Shown piece by piece: positions 21,401 through 32,673 of a stretch of 64,000 nucleotides of DNA. Source of the stretch: Owenia fusiformis (lineage: Eukaryota > Annelida > Polychaeta > Sabellida > Oweniidae); assembly GCA_903813345.2 (NCBI GenBank), contig CAIIXF020000011.1:12312842-12376841 (forward strand). The letters are read 5' to 3'. A model generated the notes under the pieces. That model was given only the letters and a program-made list of their open reading frames with translations. It was not told the DNA's origin and did not search any database. The stretch's first letter is position 1. Every line of letters begins with the position of its first letter. Made by a program: the position numbers and the translations under genes.

Positions 21401-24018
21401 TGCTCAAAACGTTTGGAGACTATTATAAATGCAAAATATCAGAACTCTCCCAGACATAAGAAATCAAAGTAAGCGCGATTATAAAAATAGATCATACCGC
21501 TTTCCTCACAGTTCCGACTTTCCATTCACACTTCATGAACTTATGGTTTCATATGCATATATTCCATAATCAATTGAATTATCGTTCGTGATCGTAATGA
21601 TTAAATTAATTCATAAAACAAATAACTTACATGTTTCCGTTAGCTTTTCTTGTTGATACGTAAGCGTCGGCGGGATGTATCGAAAAAAACCGTCAGTCCA
21701 GATTTCTCTATTGTGGAAAGGGTTCAGCATGTGGGTGTCCTGATCACAAAGGGAGCATAACATTACAGGTACGCCGGACCCACAGTCTCTACAACGAATC
21801 ACAGCGTCCGAAGAGCCGCATATCTTGCAAATTGCATTATGGTGAATGGCCATTTGCTGGACGGAGTTATTCAAAAATGTTCCTCTCATACGTTTCCAGT
21901 TGCTATCTTCCTGAGTTGTTCTTTCTGTCCAAGATGGATATGTTCGTTTTGGTGCCATGGAAGTTGCTGCTTCTCTAATGGTTGACAACAGATTCTCTAG
22001 TGCTAAATCCGTGTCTTCTGAAATCGCAGTTTCAAAAACAATGTTACGATTTATTCGAAATCATTTTATATGAATCTAAATATACTACTATAATTTGATT
22101 CATTGTATAACACGTTAAAATTAGCTCTAAAACATTAAAATGTTCATTGACTGATAAGTCGAGGGTTGAACCATATTAAACTAGTTGTGTATGACTACAA
22201 TAAATTCATTTTACATCAGCAAGTATTCGTTTCTTTCGAGGGAAGGAATTATGCAAATTATGTTAAACTCGATGTTTTGCTTCTTACCCTGTAAACCATG
22301 GCCTTCTTGAATTATCTCAGGGGCTATACGGGTCTTTTGCCGTTCTGTAGTTGTCTCTTGCCGTTCTGTAGTCTCTTGTCGCCTAACTAAAAACAGAGCC
22401 TGATGCTTATTCTATTTTATTCATTGTTAATAATCATTATAACAAACTCTTCCTTTTCGCTGAATGCTTTTACGTTTTATGTCGATTTTGGGGTATTGGC
22501 ACGCATGTGCTGTTGAAAGCATAATAGTCAAACTATATATGTGTGTTAACGTAATTCAATACTAAAATAAGTACCGCTTTCATGATTGCGATTGCAGTGC
22601 TTTTTTGCAACGACTCCTCCTGTCATTGGATCTCGTTGATACGTGTAGACCTTCACTGGTGTAGTCACACTCATTTCAGCCGTCTGTCGTCGCAATGTCT
22701 GTTTCAAAGACGCTAGGCATGAATCGAAGCTCGGTAGCTCATCCTGCTTACGTTTTGATTGAGCTAAAATATCAAAACAGGAAAGTTTTGTCTTTATTTA
22801 TTTCAGTTCCAATAAAAGATGTCACTGCATACCTTGTGGTGTTTCACATATGTGTCAGTGAGTAAATCGATAGGCAATAGCTGAGTAATGTAATACATAT
22901 GGAGGGGTGGAGTCATAACATTAACTCTTTCTAAAGTATTTGTATTTGAAACCAAAAAAGAGTTTGCTTAATCAATTATTTTAAAATTGAAGAATGTGCA
23001 TCTGATACACCACGTAAAATGATTCTGGAATATCTCGTAATTGCCAAGTAATTTCTCGGACAACAACTTTTGATATATTGACCCAGCCCCGCCTATGCAT
23101 TTAGAGAGATACTATTTCACTTTCAAGTACATCATGTTAAGTCATCGGATCTGTTGCATCCAACACAATAAAATAGATTTAAATGAAAATCGTAATAAAT
23201 TAATAAACGTGACAGATACAAATGTGAATTTGTTTAATTTACACATCGTGGCATTGCAACATTGATGTTCTATTACAGAAGGAATGGCTTGTCCGGATTT
23301 CGTGTAATTGATTATTACGCAATATATCTTTATCAACTTACTAGAATCACCCAAAGTGTTTGATTGTATGCTTGAAACATGTTCATGTAAATGAAGTATT
23401 GCACATAATGCCTAATGACTATTCAGTATTCTTCGAATTGACGATCACCACCCTATCCATAATAAGCCCTTGCAGAATTGAACATGAAATGTTGGTCAAA
23501 TACTGTATAAGTGGTAATTTTGCCTAATCATTTAATTTTCCTATTTCCTAATTTTTTCCAGGTTCGGAAAATTTAACGTCGGAAATATTGTCTTTATAAT
23601 GTTATCCAATGGGAGGTTTCTTGTCATTAGGAAAATTAAAATTAGGAAAATGATGAAATTTGACCATTCGGAAAATTAACCACACGGATTAAATACCACT
23701 TATACAGTATATGTTAATGTAATTGATACTACATGGGGGTTAATAATAAACAAAATCACTAATTATTACGCTCGTAAGAGTCATTTCAGATGTTACCCTG
23801 GCAGCATTGAACAGTTGCTTGCAAGAAATAATGGTAAACGTGTTGCAAATGTAACCAATACTAGAAATGTTAGAAATTAATAACAAAACTAATGCCCATT
23901 GCTACGTCATTTAGACGAAAATGCTCAATCTATTGTATTTTATAAGTTTGAAACTTATATTATACAGATCTTACTTACCCATATCAGCTATGTTATATGA
24001 AGATCTCGGAAACAGCAT
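15410..24018 (-). CDS. KDZ-family (Kyakuja-Dileera-Zisupton) DNA transposase, 15 exons, 975 aa
   Basis: Exons, minus strand: 24018-23979 (candidate ATG), 22763-22575, 22386-22288, 22017-21631, 21277-21170, 20867-20629, 20083-19938, 19117-19024, 18826-18470, 18126-18009, 17799-17708, 17326-17212, 16909-16550, 16225-16046, 15813-15410 (stop). Every border is GT-AG, every phase agrees, and the total is 2928 nt with no internal stop. Near residues 173-205 is the KDZ-associated cysteine cluster (CKIC, CRDC, CSLC, then H and PFH). GRYDLWLPSYYC, YWPGSP, the CP-C cluster and DGNQKLYRF follow. D of HCDGN (about 390), D of QDVACKY (about 507) and E of GEDVEQ (about 570-573) are candidate DDE residues. 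HAKAHSW and the coiled, charged C-terminus are also typical. It is presumably a cut-and-paste transposase. The first exon is least certain; an alternative 5' exon near 23411-23342 has no Met. Terminal inverted repeats were not found. Confidence 0.88.
20180..20421. repeat. Palindromic MITE in a KDZ intron
   Basis: GAATTCGTACGATCC near 20180 is answered by GGATTGTACGAATTC ending at 20421, and GGATAAA/TTTATCC pairs lie inside. The element fills much of the 20084-20628 intron and has no coding capacity. Confidence 0.6.
23501..23709. mobile_element. MITE with perfect 16-bp terminal inverted repeats
   Basis: TACTGTATAAGTGGTA at 23501-23516 is exactly reverse-complemented at 23694-23709. Subterminal AATTTTCC/GGAAAATT motifs repeat inside in both orientations. 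It lies in the first intron of the transposase model, or just upstream of the gene if that first exon is wrong. Confidence 0.75.
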
Positions 24019-24104
24019 TCGATCAATCAATCCATTGGTAGTTTTATTGAAACATCCGTGTCCAAGAATCACATGCGTTCCAATTTTAAAGGCATGGGGC
24101 GGAT

Positions 24105-25193
24105 ATGCTATCTCCAGAAACAAGATCTCAAATCGAAACTATGATAGTGAAACGGAAACATAAATATACCCTCAATTCATTCGTACTATACCGACGAAAT
24201 CCCATTCGTAGTATAGTGACGAATCACGTGATGATACCAGTAAATAGCACAACGTCAAGCAAGCCAGTTATACAACTGAATATATCTGATACCAGAAAAG
24301 GGACAGAAAATGATTTAATTGATCCAGTTAACTATACAGCTGAAATCAGCAATCCACATGATTTTGAATTCACAATTAATGAAAATCAAACTTGCAAGAA
24401 CGATGTTTTTCTTCTTGTGTATGTCTACACAGCACCAGGAAATTTTGCTCGCAGAATGGCCATCAGGAGTACGTGGGGAAATACAACTTCATACAATAAA
24501 CCTGACAAAAATGTCAAAGTAATTTTTTTGCTTGGAAAAACTACTGAGACTCTACAATCCAAAATAAGAGCAGAGAGTTTACTATTTAAGGACATAATTC
24601 AAGAGAACTTTGTGGACTCGTACAGAAATTTAACATATAAAGGTGTGATGGGATTAAAATGGGTTGGAAAGTATTGCCCAAATGCTACATTTGCTCTCAA
24701 AGTTGACGATGATGTTTTTGTCAATATATTCAGTTTAGTAAAATATTTGGAGAAAAGTAACAGTAATAAGGTTATATATGGACATATGTGGCCATTAGGA
24801 TCAAAGAGACCTGTTATCAGGGACAAAAAAAATAAATGGTATGTATCGAGGGAGGAATTTCCCATGGACTTTTTCCCACAATACGCTACTGGTATGGCAT
24901 ATGTTATTTCCGGCTCTGCAGTGAAGACATTATACGACACATCGCTACATTTGAAGTTTGTCTCGATGGAGGATTTTTACATTACAGGCCGTGTTGCAAA
25001 ATCTGTTAATGTCACATTACACAACATGCATGGCTTTCTGTTCAGTCCAAGTGTTGAACACTTTTTTAAACAAAAAAAAGAACAAACAGAAATAATTCAA
25101 AACAATAACTGGAAGTTTGCATTCAGTGGATCAAACAATATGACTTCTTTAAATATTTTATGGGATAAATTAATATCTGAACAAAATATGTAA
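24105..25193 (+). CDS. Beta-1,3-galactosyltransferase-like protein (GT31)
   Basis: A single open frame of 362 codons. GT31 landmarks are in order: RRMAIRSTWGN (about 117-126), VKVIFLLGKT (about 137-146), DSYRNLTYKG (171-180), the metal-binding KVDDDVFVN (about 199-207), FPQYATGMAYVISG (257-270) and MEDFYITG (288-295). Seven or more N-x-S/T sites fit a secretory-pathway glycoprotein. The enzyme would transfer galactose or a related sugar in the Golgi. No membrane anchor is seen at the N-terminus. An acceptor (TATCTCCAG) ends at 24117, so the real exon may start at 24118 with the cytosolic and membrane segments on an upstream exon that I could not find. The KDZ transposase start lies less than 100 bp away in divergent orientation. 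The frame is intact to its TAA. Confidence 0.85.
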   Translation: MLSPETRSQIETMIVKRKHKYTLNSFVLYRRNPIRSIVTNHVMIPVNSTTSSKPVIQLNISDTRKGTENDLIDPVNYTAEISNPHDFEFTINENQTCKNDVFLLVYVYTAPGNFARRMAIRSTWGNTTSYNKPDKNVKVIFLLGKTTETLQSKIRAESLLFKDIIQENFVDSYRNLTYKGVMGLKWVGKYCPNATFALKVDDDVFVNIFSLVKYLEKSNSNKVIYGHMWPLGSKRPVIRDKKNKWYVSREEFPMDFFPQYATGMAYVISGSAVKTLYDTSLHLKFVSMEDFYITGRVAKSVNVTLHNMHGFLFSPSVEHFFKQKKEQTEIIQNNNWKFAFSGSNNMTSLNILWDKLISEQNM

Positions 25194-26545
25194 CCCATTT
25201 TATGATTTTGGATTTTGGATGTTGTAGGGGAGCCTGAAATAATAATAATATTTAAAAAATATTACTCATTTTAATATCAAAATCATTCAGATTGATTTTT
25301 ATGTCACTACCAAAAGGGGTGACATATTGTTATAGTCTCCAACTTTTTTGTGGATGGTGTTTGGCATTTAGCAGTATATAAGTGTCGGCATTCAGCGGTT
25401 GTCAACTGTGTCAAATGGCAGGTAGTGAAATTTTGCATGTTAATGCCTTCTTGGTATTTTATTTTTTTTACTAAAGCATCCTGGGTCTCACATAACGTCT
25501 TAATATATAGTATAATACAATTATTTCATTCTGTTGAGTTGAATATATGTGTATCTTTCACAAGCAATATTCCCCAAAACCCTGAAGGGTAGGGGAATAA
25601 TAATCCTGTGAAAGATTATTACCATTAGTAAGCCCTCTGTCAGAATCCTTCTTGAATAGAGAGTCATTCATTACGTTTGATTTCGAATTCAACCTTGTTG
25701 GCTGCTCGCATGTATCAACCGTGCCGGTGTGAAAGAAATTATGGTCCCCTAGGGATTATGGTCCCCTTTCTTAAAGGCCCTTACTGGCCCTGATTGTGGA
25801 TATGATAATAAGGGAAAGAGTTGTATTTAGGTCACCATATAAATCAATGGAAAGTAGGACCATAATTTGATAGGACCTCCTACCCTTTTACACCGGCTCG
25901 TTGCTAGTGCACCACAGGGGTTTGATGGCAATAAACCGCAATAGACCAATAAACTGTCAACTATATGCAGATATCAGGCTACATGTATTTAAGTTAGACA
26001 CATATTTTCAAACCAATGAAATCACCATTGAAATATGTAAGAGTTGCAACTGCATTCCTTGACAATGATCTGCTTTGGATTGGATTTTAACACTTCTTTA
26101 CAATTTTACAATGATTACGTTTATGATTTCCATTAGAAAAATGAACATCACATCAGTCTAAACATTGATTTTCATGGTTCAAATGTGTTTAATATTATTT
26201 ATGTATGATACTCTAATCTTTAGGGGTTATTCAATTTAATTCTTCATTTACTTAAAATATGAAATATGTTGATTTGTTCTAATTCAGCATTGATATTGTG
26301 ATGTATATTTTATGTGTATATTGTAGTGCATTTGACGTTATATCATATGACTTGACTGATTTTATAATTTCCTAACTTTAAGTTTCTGACTATATGAAAG
26401 AAAGGTGTATGTTACTTGTAGGTAGAGATGTTTGAAATTATTCTTAGAAATAAACACTTGACATAGTTAAACCCTCCCTGACTTCAAAGGGTAACTGTAC
26501 TGTTCTGAATGCCCCAATGATGTTGAATTATTTATTACTTTCCAG
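25194..26545. other. Intergenic stretch with two small MITE-like elements
   Basis: 25552-25615 is an imperfect hairpin (ATCTTTCACAAG...CCCC against GGGG...CTGTGAAAGAT). 25723-25897 has ends GCCGGTGTGAAA and TTTACACCGGC with inner GGACCATAATT. Its left end and an ACTGGCCCTGA phrase recur at 41658-41712. The remainder is AT-rich with no gene. Confidence 0.55.
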
Positions 26546-27028
26546 CCAGTACAGAATGCCATTGTGCAATTAAAACTGCTTGGTGCCATAGAAAACACAG
26601 ATGATAATAAGGTCAGTATAATAAAATGACAGCAAGATTATCAAACACCTCAAGAAAAAGTATGCCGAAAGGATTTTGTTTACTACTTGAGTTTGTAATC
26701 TATAGAAAACTCCTTTAGAATTCAAACAAATCGTAGAGCCAGAAAAAGTGGTCAGATCTAGCGATTTTAGTGGCATTTTTATTTGAAAACCTTTAGCTTT
26801 TTCAAATACAGTAATATGTATTGAAAGTCACTGAACATTATTATAACCTATTCAACCTATTTTATTCTAAGATAAAACGATGATAAGTTAGTGTCTAAAA
26901 CAACCAAGTCATCTGATATTTCAAATACACGAGGCAGATGCAACATTATAGCGGTTGAAAGATCATTCAGCATATTTGAAGATTGCAAGTGACAAGTTTA
27001 TTACTTCATTTATGAGAACCTGCAGGTG

Positions 27029-27243
27029 TAAGGAAAGATGTATTGTTTGACAACAAAATCTCAGATATTGTGTTTGAATGACTATCAATGCCAATCTTAT
27101 CATACTCAATTATTTTGAACTATTGTTTACTAGAGTTTATGGCCCGGGGAAGGGGAGATGCTTTGTTTAAGACAATAACATGTCAGAATAACATGTTTGA
27201 ATGTCTATCAAGACAAATCTGAAGTAATTCAATTGTTTTCAAC
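27029..27243. repeat. Diverged direct repeat
   Basis: About 95 bp at 27029-27121 resemble 27149-27243 (shared GAATGxCTATCAA and TTTGTTTxA phrases). The alignment is by eye and weak. Confidence 0.35.
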
Positions 27244-27644
27244 CATTTTTAATGGTTCGGTTGAACAATATACCACGAAATACAATGTGCAAACTAAGGC
27301 TAAACAAAAGTTAATATATAAACTTATTAAATAAGTTGACATTTACACACATTTCAATAATACAATTTTCTAATTGATTTAAATTCAAAAAATATAATTC
27401 CACTGGAAAAAGCATTGAAAAATTATTCATTACAAATGTAATACATTTTTGATACACATGCGTTAGACTGCATGTCAATTAAAAAAAGTAAACCAATAAT
27501 AATATTTTTTGGCCGAACAACAAAGATCTAAACTACAAAATTGATGAAATTAGCATTAAATCATGCAATATTTGGCTCAGGCTTTTATTCTTATTTACAA
27601 AAGGTATTATTATAGTGGCAAATTGATAAACTTTTGATGCATCA

Positions 27645-27881
27645 CATAGGCATAGCCAGGGGATGCGATAATCCCCCCAAAATTAATGAAAATAAAACCA
27701 TATGATAAGAAAGAAGAAGAAGGGACCGACCTTTAAAACCTTTGAAGTTGCATCAATTTTTGTAAAATTCAAAATAAATCTTATTTTTGGCTTGTTTATG
27801 CCACAATCGCACTGAAAACCTGACTGAAAACCTAAATTTTTTGGTGATCGCATCCCCCTGACTGAAACCTGGCTACATCCC
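27645..27881. mobile_element. hAT-like MITE with 7-bp target-site duplication
   Basis: The left end CATAGGCATAGCCAGGGG and the reverse complement of the right end GGGATGTAGCCAGG match, and GGGGATGCGAT recurs in inverted orientation just inside. TGCATCA flanks both sides (27638-27644 and 27882-27888). The size of the duplication and the CCAGG-type ends suggest a hAT superfamily deletion derivative. It carries no transposase. Confidence 0.7.
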
Positions 27882-29177
27882 TGCATCATTTTACAATTGT
27901 GTCACGTGACAAGAAACAGCCATTCTGAAGTTGAAATCAGTTTTTCCACTTACACATGCCGACTTTATATCCCCGATAACATAATAGAATGAAATTTTGG
28001 GAATTTTAGTTGCTCATCATAGTAAAGAGTAGCCTTTAAGGTAGCAAGAATATAGTCTAAATGGAGTGAAATCAATTTAATACAATTTTTAAACTGTTTT
28101 CAGTGCTTGACAAACTTCGGACACATTTGGGACTAATCCGCAATGGTTCAATTAGGAATTAGGAATATAATCACAGTAAATCATCAATAAATTTGAATAA
28201 TGGGGCGGAGCAGATTGTTTTTAAAAGAAATTTCACTATTTTCAGCTTATTTGCAGAGAAAATGAACCAGCACATGCAATGACAAGGTCAATCATGCTTC
28301 TTTATGAAATTCATCGGAACTCTATTATGATCCAATTTGATCATTTGCATTATAATATACCTTATCTTAATGAAGGCGTCTAATTATCATCCCGGATAGT
28401 CTTAATAAGCTTGGTTTTTGGAGTTGGGTGCCAGTAACAAATGGCAGGTTTTGATATTTTGTTGCTTGTTATTGCTTTGTTGATAGTTTGCCAAGTGCAA
28501 TGTTATGTTATGCACATTCTTAAAAATACAATACAGTTCATTCTATTGTGTTGTTACCTAAGTAGGGATAAAAATTGTTTAATTTTCTATTTTAGCTTAC
28601 TCCTCTTGGAAGAAAGATGGCAGCATTTCCACTTGACCCTAGTCTTGCAAAGGTCATCCTGAAAGCAATTGATTTTGACTGCCTGTAAGAAATACATTTA
28701 TAAAGATTTGAGATATCTGTACAAATATGGAAGTAATGAAAGATTTGCAAAAACAGAATTACACTACAATTATATACATCTGTATATTGTCAAATGCCTA
28801 GAATCTAGATCATATTTCTTATCTTCATGCTAGCTAAAATTAAGGTATTTTCTCAAAATTAAGTTTAATTCAAAGAATTAGATTTTGGGCTTTTTAGAAC
28901 ATGCAATGACATTTGGAATGATGTAAGTCTAAAATACTGTAAAACTAACAATTTCGTATTGATTTGTAAAAACATCAGTCTCTTAAGTTTCAGTTTAAAG
29001 ATATTAAAGCACTGCATAAGATAACAATATTTTGTGAGTTAAACTTTGTTTATATTTCAGTGAGGAAATATTGACCATCGTCTCTTTGTTATCAGTTGAG
29101 TCAATCATGCACAGTTCTGCGAGTAAACGCGAGGAGGCCTCTACTGTACAGGCAAAGTTCATCTCACATGAAGGGGA

Positions 29178-29436
29178 CCATCTCACCTACCTCAATGTAT
29201 ATAGAAGTTATAAAGGAGTCAGTGGGAGTAATGTAAGGGGCCATCTCACCTATTTCAATATATATAGAAGTTATAAAGGAGTCAGTGGGAGTAAGGTAAG
29301 GGGCCATCTCACCTATTTCAATGTGAATAGAAGTTATAAAGGAGCCAGTGGGAGTAAGGTGAGGGGCCATCTCACCTATTTCAATATATAAAGAAGTTAT
29401 AAAGGAGTCAGTGGGAGTAAGGTAAGGGGCCATCAT
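29178..29436 (+). repeat. 63-bp tandem repeat spanning an exon end and its splice donor
   Basis: The CCATCTCACC phrase starts at about 29178, 29241, 29304 and 29367, and a last unit start lies at about 29430; the spacing is exactly 63. Each unit holds the last 57 bases or so of the DHX33-like exon plus GTAAGG or a variant. Since 63 is divisible by three, each copy encodes a 21-residue block (HLTYFN...YKGVSGSK) in frame. The fourth unit has an in-frame TAA. Confidence 0.9.
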
Positions 29437-29584
29437 TGGTATGATTTGTGGCTAATTAGAATATATGAGTGACCTCTAAAAGTTGGTTTTAAATAAATTC
29501 ACAAATTTTGGGACAAAAAGTCTATCAAAAACCACTTTTTGAAATTTTAAAAAACATATCACATATCACACTTTCATAACATTG

Positions 29585-30260
29585 GGTATTCAATTCAATT
29601 CAATTTAATTCATTTATTTCATAATTCTTATATAATATACACTATAAAAACAAGCCGCTAGACACCCTAGTGGGTATATGTTGCGGTTTAACAGAAATCA
29701 TTAAAATGACATCTAGACTACATATAAAAGAAAACACTTATATTATGTTACATGTAGGTATATAAAAATGATATTAACAATTAATCTAAGGATGTACGAT
29801 GTAAAAATATTACAAAAATCAGGTACCAGTATAAAATCAGCAGTATAGTATGATATTGGTATTATACATTATCGATAGATGAGTAGTTTTTTATATGAAG
29901 ATTTGAAAATATTTAGAGTGGAGCATTTTTTAATATCATGTGGTAGAGCATTCCAAAGATTAGGACCTAGATAGCGAAGGGAAAGTTTAGAGCATTTAGG
30001 GATATGAAAATAATGCAATTGTCTTGTGTAATGATGATGAATATTAGTGTTGATATCAAACAAGTCTTGAAATCGATTTTTTGGAAGACTGGGGTGCTTA
30101 TTAAAGATTTTGTACATGAACTGACCAGTACAATATCTGTTGACATCAAAAATATTTAATATTTTAAGATCTTTAAATAGGGGAGCAGAGTGAGAATGTC
30201 TATCCTTATTTAAAGCTAGCCTTAAGAATTGTTTCTGCAGTTTATGTTTCAAACGTACTC
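29585..30260 (-). mobile_element. 5'-truncated LINE, 3' end of reverse transcriptase ORF
   Basis: A minus-strand frame at 30252-29869 encodes 127 residues typical of the tail of non-LTR retrotransposon ORF2: SAPLFKDLKILNIFDVNRY, then LRYLGPNLWNALPHDIKK and FKSSYKKLL before the stop. About 280 bp of 3' UTR follow, ending in a TTGAA-type short repeat tail (plus strand ATTCAATTCAATTCAATTT at about 29589). The GP-LWN-LP signature fits the CR1/Jockey side of the LINE tree, though the clade is uncertain. Only the C-terminal fragment remains, as expected for incomplete reverse transcription. Confidence 0.8.
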
Positions 30261-32560
30261 AGAAAACCAATTTTACTTTGGTCAAACATACTCCAAATTA
30301 CAAAAATACAATTATAGCATTTAAATCTCTGATCTTTTTGCATTACAAAAATAGACACAAGTAATATAGTCCGATTCCATCGTGTACTGACAGGATTGAT
30401 ACTAGAATAGTATATAATTCGTATATTGTATGTCCAGTTTATTTAATGAAAACGTTGTTAGTATATTACAGGACGATAATGTTTGTTTGCGATATGAAAT
30501 CCGTAAAGATTCAGTTAAAACAATAGATTTTTCCTTGGGAGGAAAAACAAGTATATTCTTGACTGATACAACCGATAAATATGAAAAAGACTGACTTTTA
30601 TCTATTTAGCTGATTGCTACATTTATGCCACCAGGGTGATATCGTGTTACTGTAGCCCATATTGTTATTGTCTCTTACTTAGAAAAGTGGACGATGTTTG
30701 TTTTATGAATAAATTGTTCAAAAGATGACTTCATTTCAGTCCGAAATAGTACATTACATGCGTTGGGTTGAAGTATTACAATGAGGGAAATTTGTGTTGC
30801 CTTGGTGTATGCCCGGTTGTACGTATGGTGTACATGCGTTTTGCATTGCGACAATGTGACAGAGAGTGGTTTGGTTATGAAATATTTTTGCCTCGTCGCT
30901 TTTCCTTCCCGTCTTGTACGCAACTGCATAGGGGCAAGGATCACAATGGGCATGGACAAAATGAACCCTATCCTGCTGAAATAGCTTTTTAAGCCCTCTA
31001 AAAATGTGACTGAAGAAAAGTTAAAAGTTAGCGTTTCGGAAAGTTTGTTTGGTGTAAATTTCTGATAACTACCCCGACACCTTAACTGTAAAAAAGTTAA
31101 AGCTTGACTGAAAAAGTTAAAAGTTAGCGTTTCGGTGTAAAGGACCTTATACACCCTCCATTGGGATCTCCCCATGGGAAAAAAATAATTCATCTGCTTT
31201 TTCAAAATGAGTATTCTGCTTCAATTATGACATTTATATGCACACTAGTATCTCGTTGACCTATATTCAGCACTGTATTGATGTATAGGCCACTTATTAG
31301 GGTCATAATTCAATTATGAAGTGTAGAGGCATAGATTCCAAACCAGGAAGTATTTTTGTGTCTGTCAAAATCCATTTGCATCCTACGCATCCCTGCATCT
31401 TATCCAAATATGTTACTACATAATGAAATATAACAGTATAATCTTTGGTTTTACAAACTTGTATGATATTTGATAAGTGTAAAAGTTGTTTTTGGAGCAT
31501 TTTTCTATAGCCATTTTGTAGGGAAAAAAATGATGAAAAATGTACAATCTTTTAATTTTAAGTATGACCTGAATCGATTGCAAACTTCATATTTGCATAT
31601 TTGATGAGATAAACCATTTGTGTCATATTGTGAAATTATTAAGTTTGCAATCGATTCAGGTCATAGTGTATTTTTGGTATTTCTGTGATAAGCAATGGAA
31701 ACCAATGGCCTCTATTGGGATCTGCTGATATCTTCATGTAAAGTCAATGGTGCACAGCCCCATGTAAGTCAATACAACCTTACTGAACGAAATGATCCCT
31801 ATCTCAGCTCATGTGTGCCCGAGCACTTTAATATTTTCCAAAGTATTATATGACATTTTATTCCTCATGTTACACATAAGAATGATTCATTTTGACCATA
31901 GGGATATTTGCCAATAATCGCACCTGTTCCTTTCTGATAACTAAACCGACACCTTAACTGTATAAAATAAAGCTTGAATAATGCCGGCCTTTAGACGTTA
32001 GTTTAAAAGTTAGCGTTAAAAGTTAGTGTTTCGGAATGTTTGTTTGGTATAAATTTCTGATAACTACATTGACAACTTAACTGTAAAAAATAACTAAACT
32101 TTAAAAATAAAGCTTGAAAAATGTTCGATTCCCCGACGGGGAGGTTTCTTTTTTCGAAATGCCCAAACACATACCTTTATCCATCAATTTTTGGCCAGCT
32201 TGTAGTGCGTAGGTACACAATGGGCATGGACAAAATGACCCTTACCATGCTGAAATAGATTTTTCAGCCCTCTGAAAGTGTGACTGAAAAAAGTTAAAAA
32301 TCAGCGTTTCGGAATATTTGTTTGGTTAAATTGCTGATAACTACACTGAGACCTTAACTGTAAAAATAAAGCTTGAAAATGAACCCTTTAGACGTTATTT
32401 TACGAGTTTTGCTGTAACTTGAAAAGTAATGGAGCGATCTTTTTCATATTTGATCTGTGAATACTCATAAACATGGCACACTGTTTTATGACACTTTGAC
32501 TAAAAGGCGACCATGGTAAAAATGGCCGCCGATTTTACGTGTATTGTTTTACGTTTTTGA
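30261..32560. repeat. Scattered fragments of the tRNA-Asp repeat family
   Basis: Stretches at about 30935-31140, 31925-32130 and 32210-32420 repeat the unit found at 37.8-41.2 kb (shared phrases: CACAATGGGCATGGACAAA, GTTTCGGAATGTTTGTTTGG, TTTCTGATAACTAC). At 32123-32143 lies the isolated 3' end of a tRNA-Asp (GTTCGATTCCCCGACGGGGA). A long minus-strand open frame through 30675-31205 crosses these repeats and looks like chance. Confidence 0.7.
31563..31665. repeat. Perfect 25-bp terminal hairpin
   Basis: The 25 bases at 31563-31587 (TATGACCTGAATCGATTGC...) are the exact reverse complement of 31641-31665, separated by 53 bases. It is probably a very short MITE. Confidence 0.75.
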
Positions 32561-32634
32561 TTGGTTTACTTGTTATGTTATATGTTGGTTGAACCAGTTC
32601 ATGATTCAAGTGTAACATATGCCGCACAGCCAAG

Positions 32635-32673
32635 TCCTCGTTAGTATAGTGGTGAGTACCCCCCCTGTCACGC
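32635..32673 (+). pseudogene. tRNA-Asp 5'-half remnant
   Basis: The sequence starts TCCTCGTTAGTATAGTGG, continues through the D arm to a CTGTCACGC anticodon loop and then diverges. The T arm and 3' acceptor strand are missing. The flanking upstream bases match the tRNA-Asp repeat unit. Confidence 0.8.

Larger units (their letters stand above)
26546..29232 (+). pseudogene. DHX33: DHX33-like DEAH helicase, three consecutive exons only
   Basis: Exons are 26546-26611 (66 nt, phase 0), 28596-28684 (89 nt) and 29061-29232 (172 nt); the AG|GT borders join in phase (0, then 2). The joined peptide runs through the winged-helix/HA2 region: AIVQLKLLGAIEN, then LTPLGRKMAAFPLDP, then EEILTIVSLLSVES and AKFISHEGDHLTYLNVYRSY. 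These match DHX33 more closely than DHX8, DHX15 or DHX16. The RNA helicase core (Walker A, DEAH) that should lie upstream is absent between the galactosyltransferase and 26546, and no C-terminal OB-fold exon follows. So this is a segmental fragment, or a gene whose other exons lie far away. The exons themselves have no stop or frameshift. Intron 2 is only 376 nt; intron 1 holds a hAT-like MITE. Confidence 0.75.

Noticed and set aside
23342-23411. Alternative first coding exon of the KDZ gene
   Set aside because: Good donor and compatible phase, but there is no Met before an in-frame stop and the acceptor is weak. The 24018-23979 exon fits better.
29164-29436. Minus-strand frame over the 63-bp repeat
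   Set aside because: Open only because the 63-bp period preserves frame; the sense strand carries the DHX33-like exon.
30675-31205. Minus-strand frame of 176 codons
   Set aside because: It runs through dispersed tRNA-repeat fragments, has no domain or splice context, and its parts recur elsewhere without staying open.
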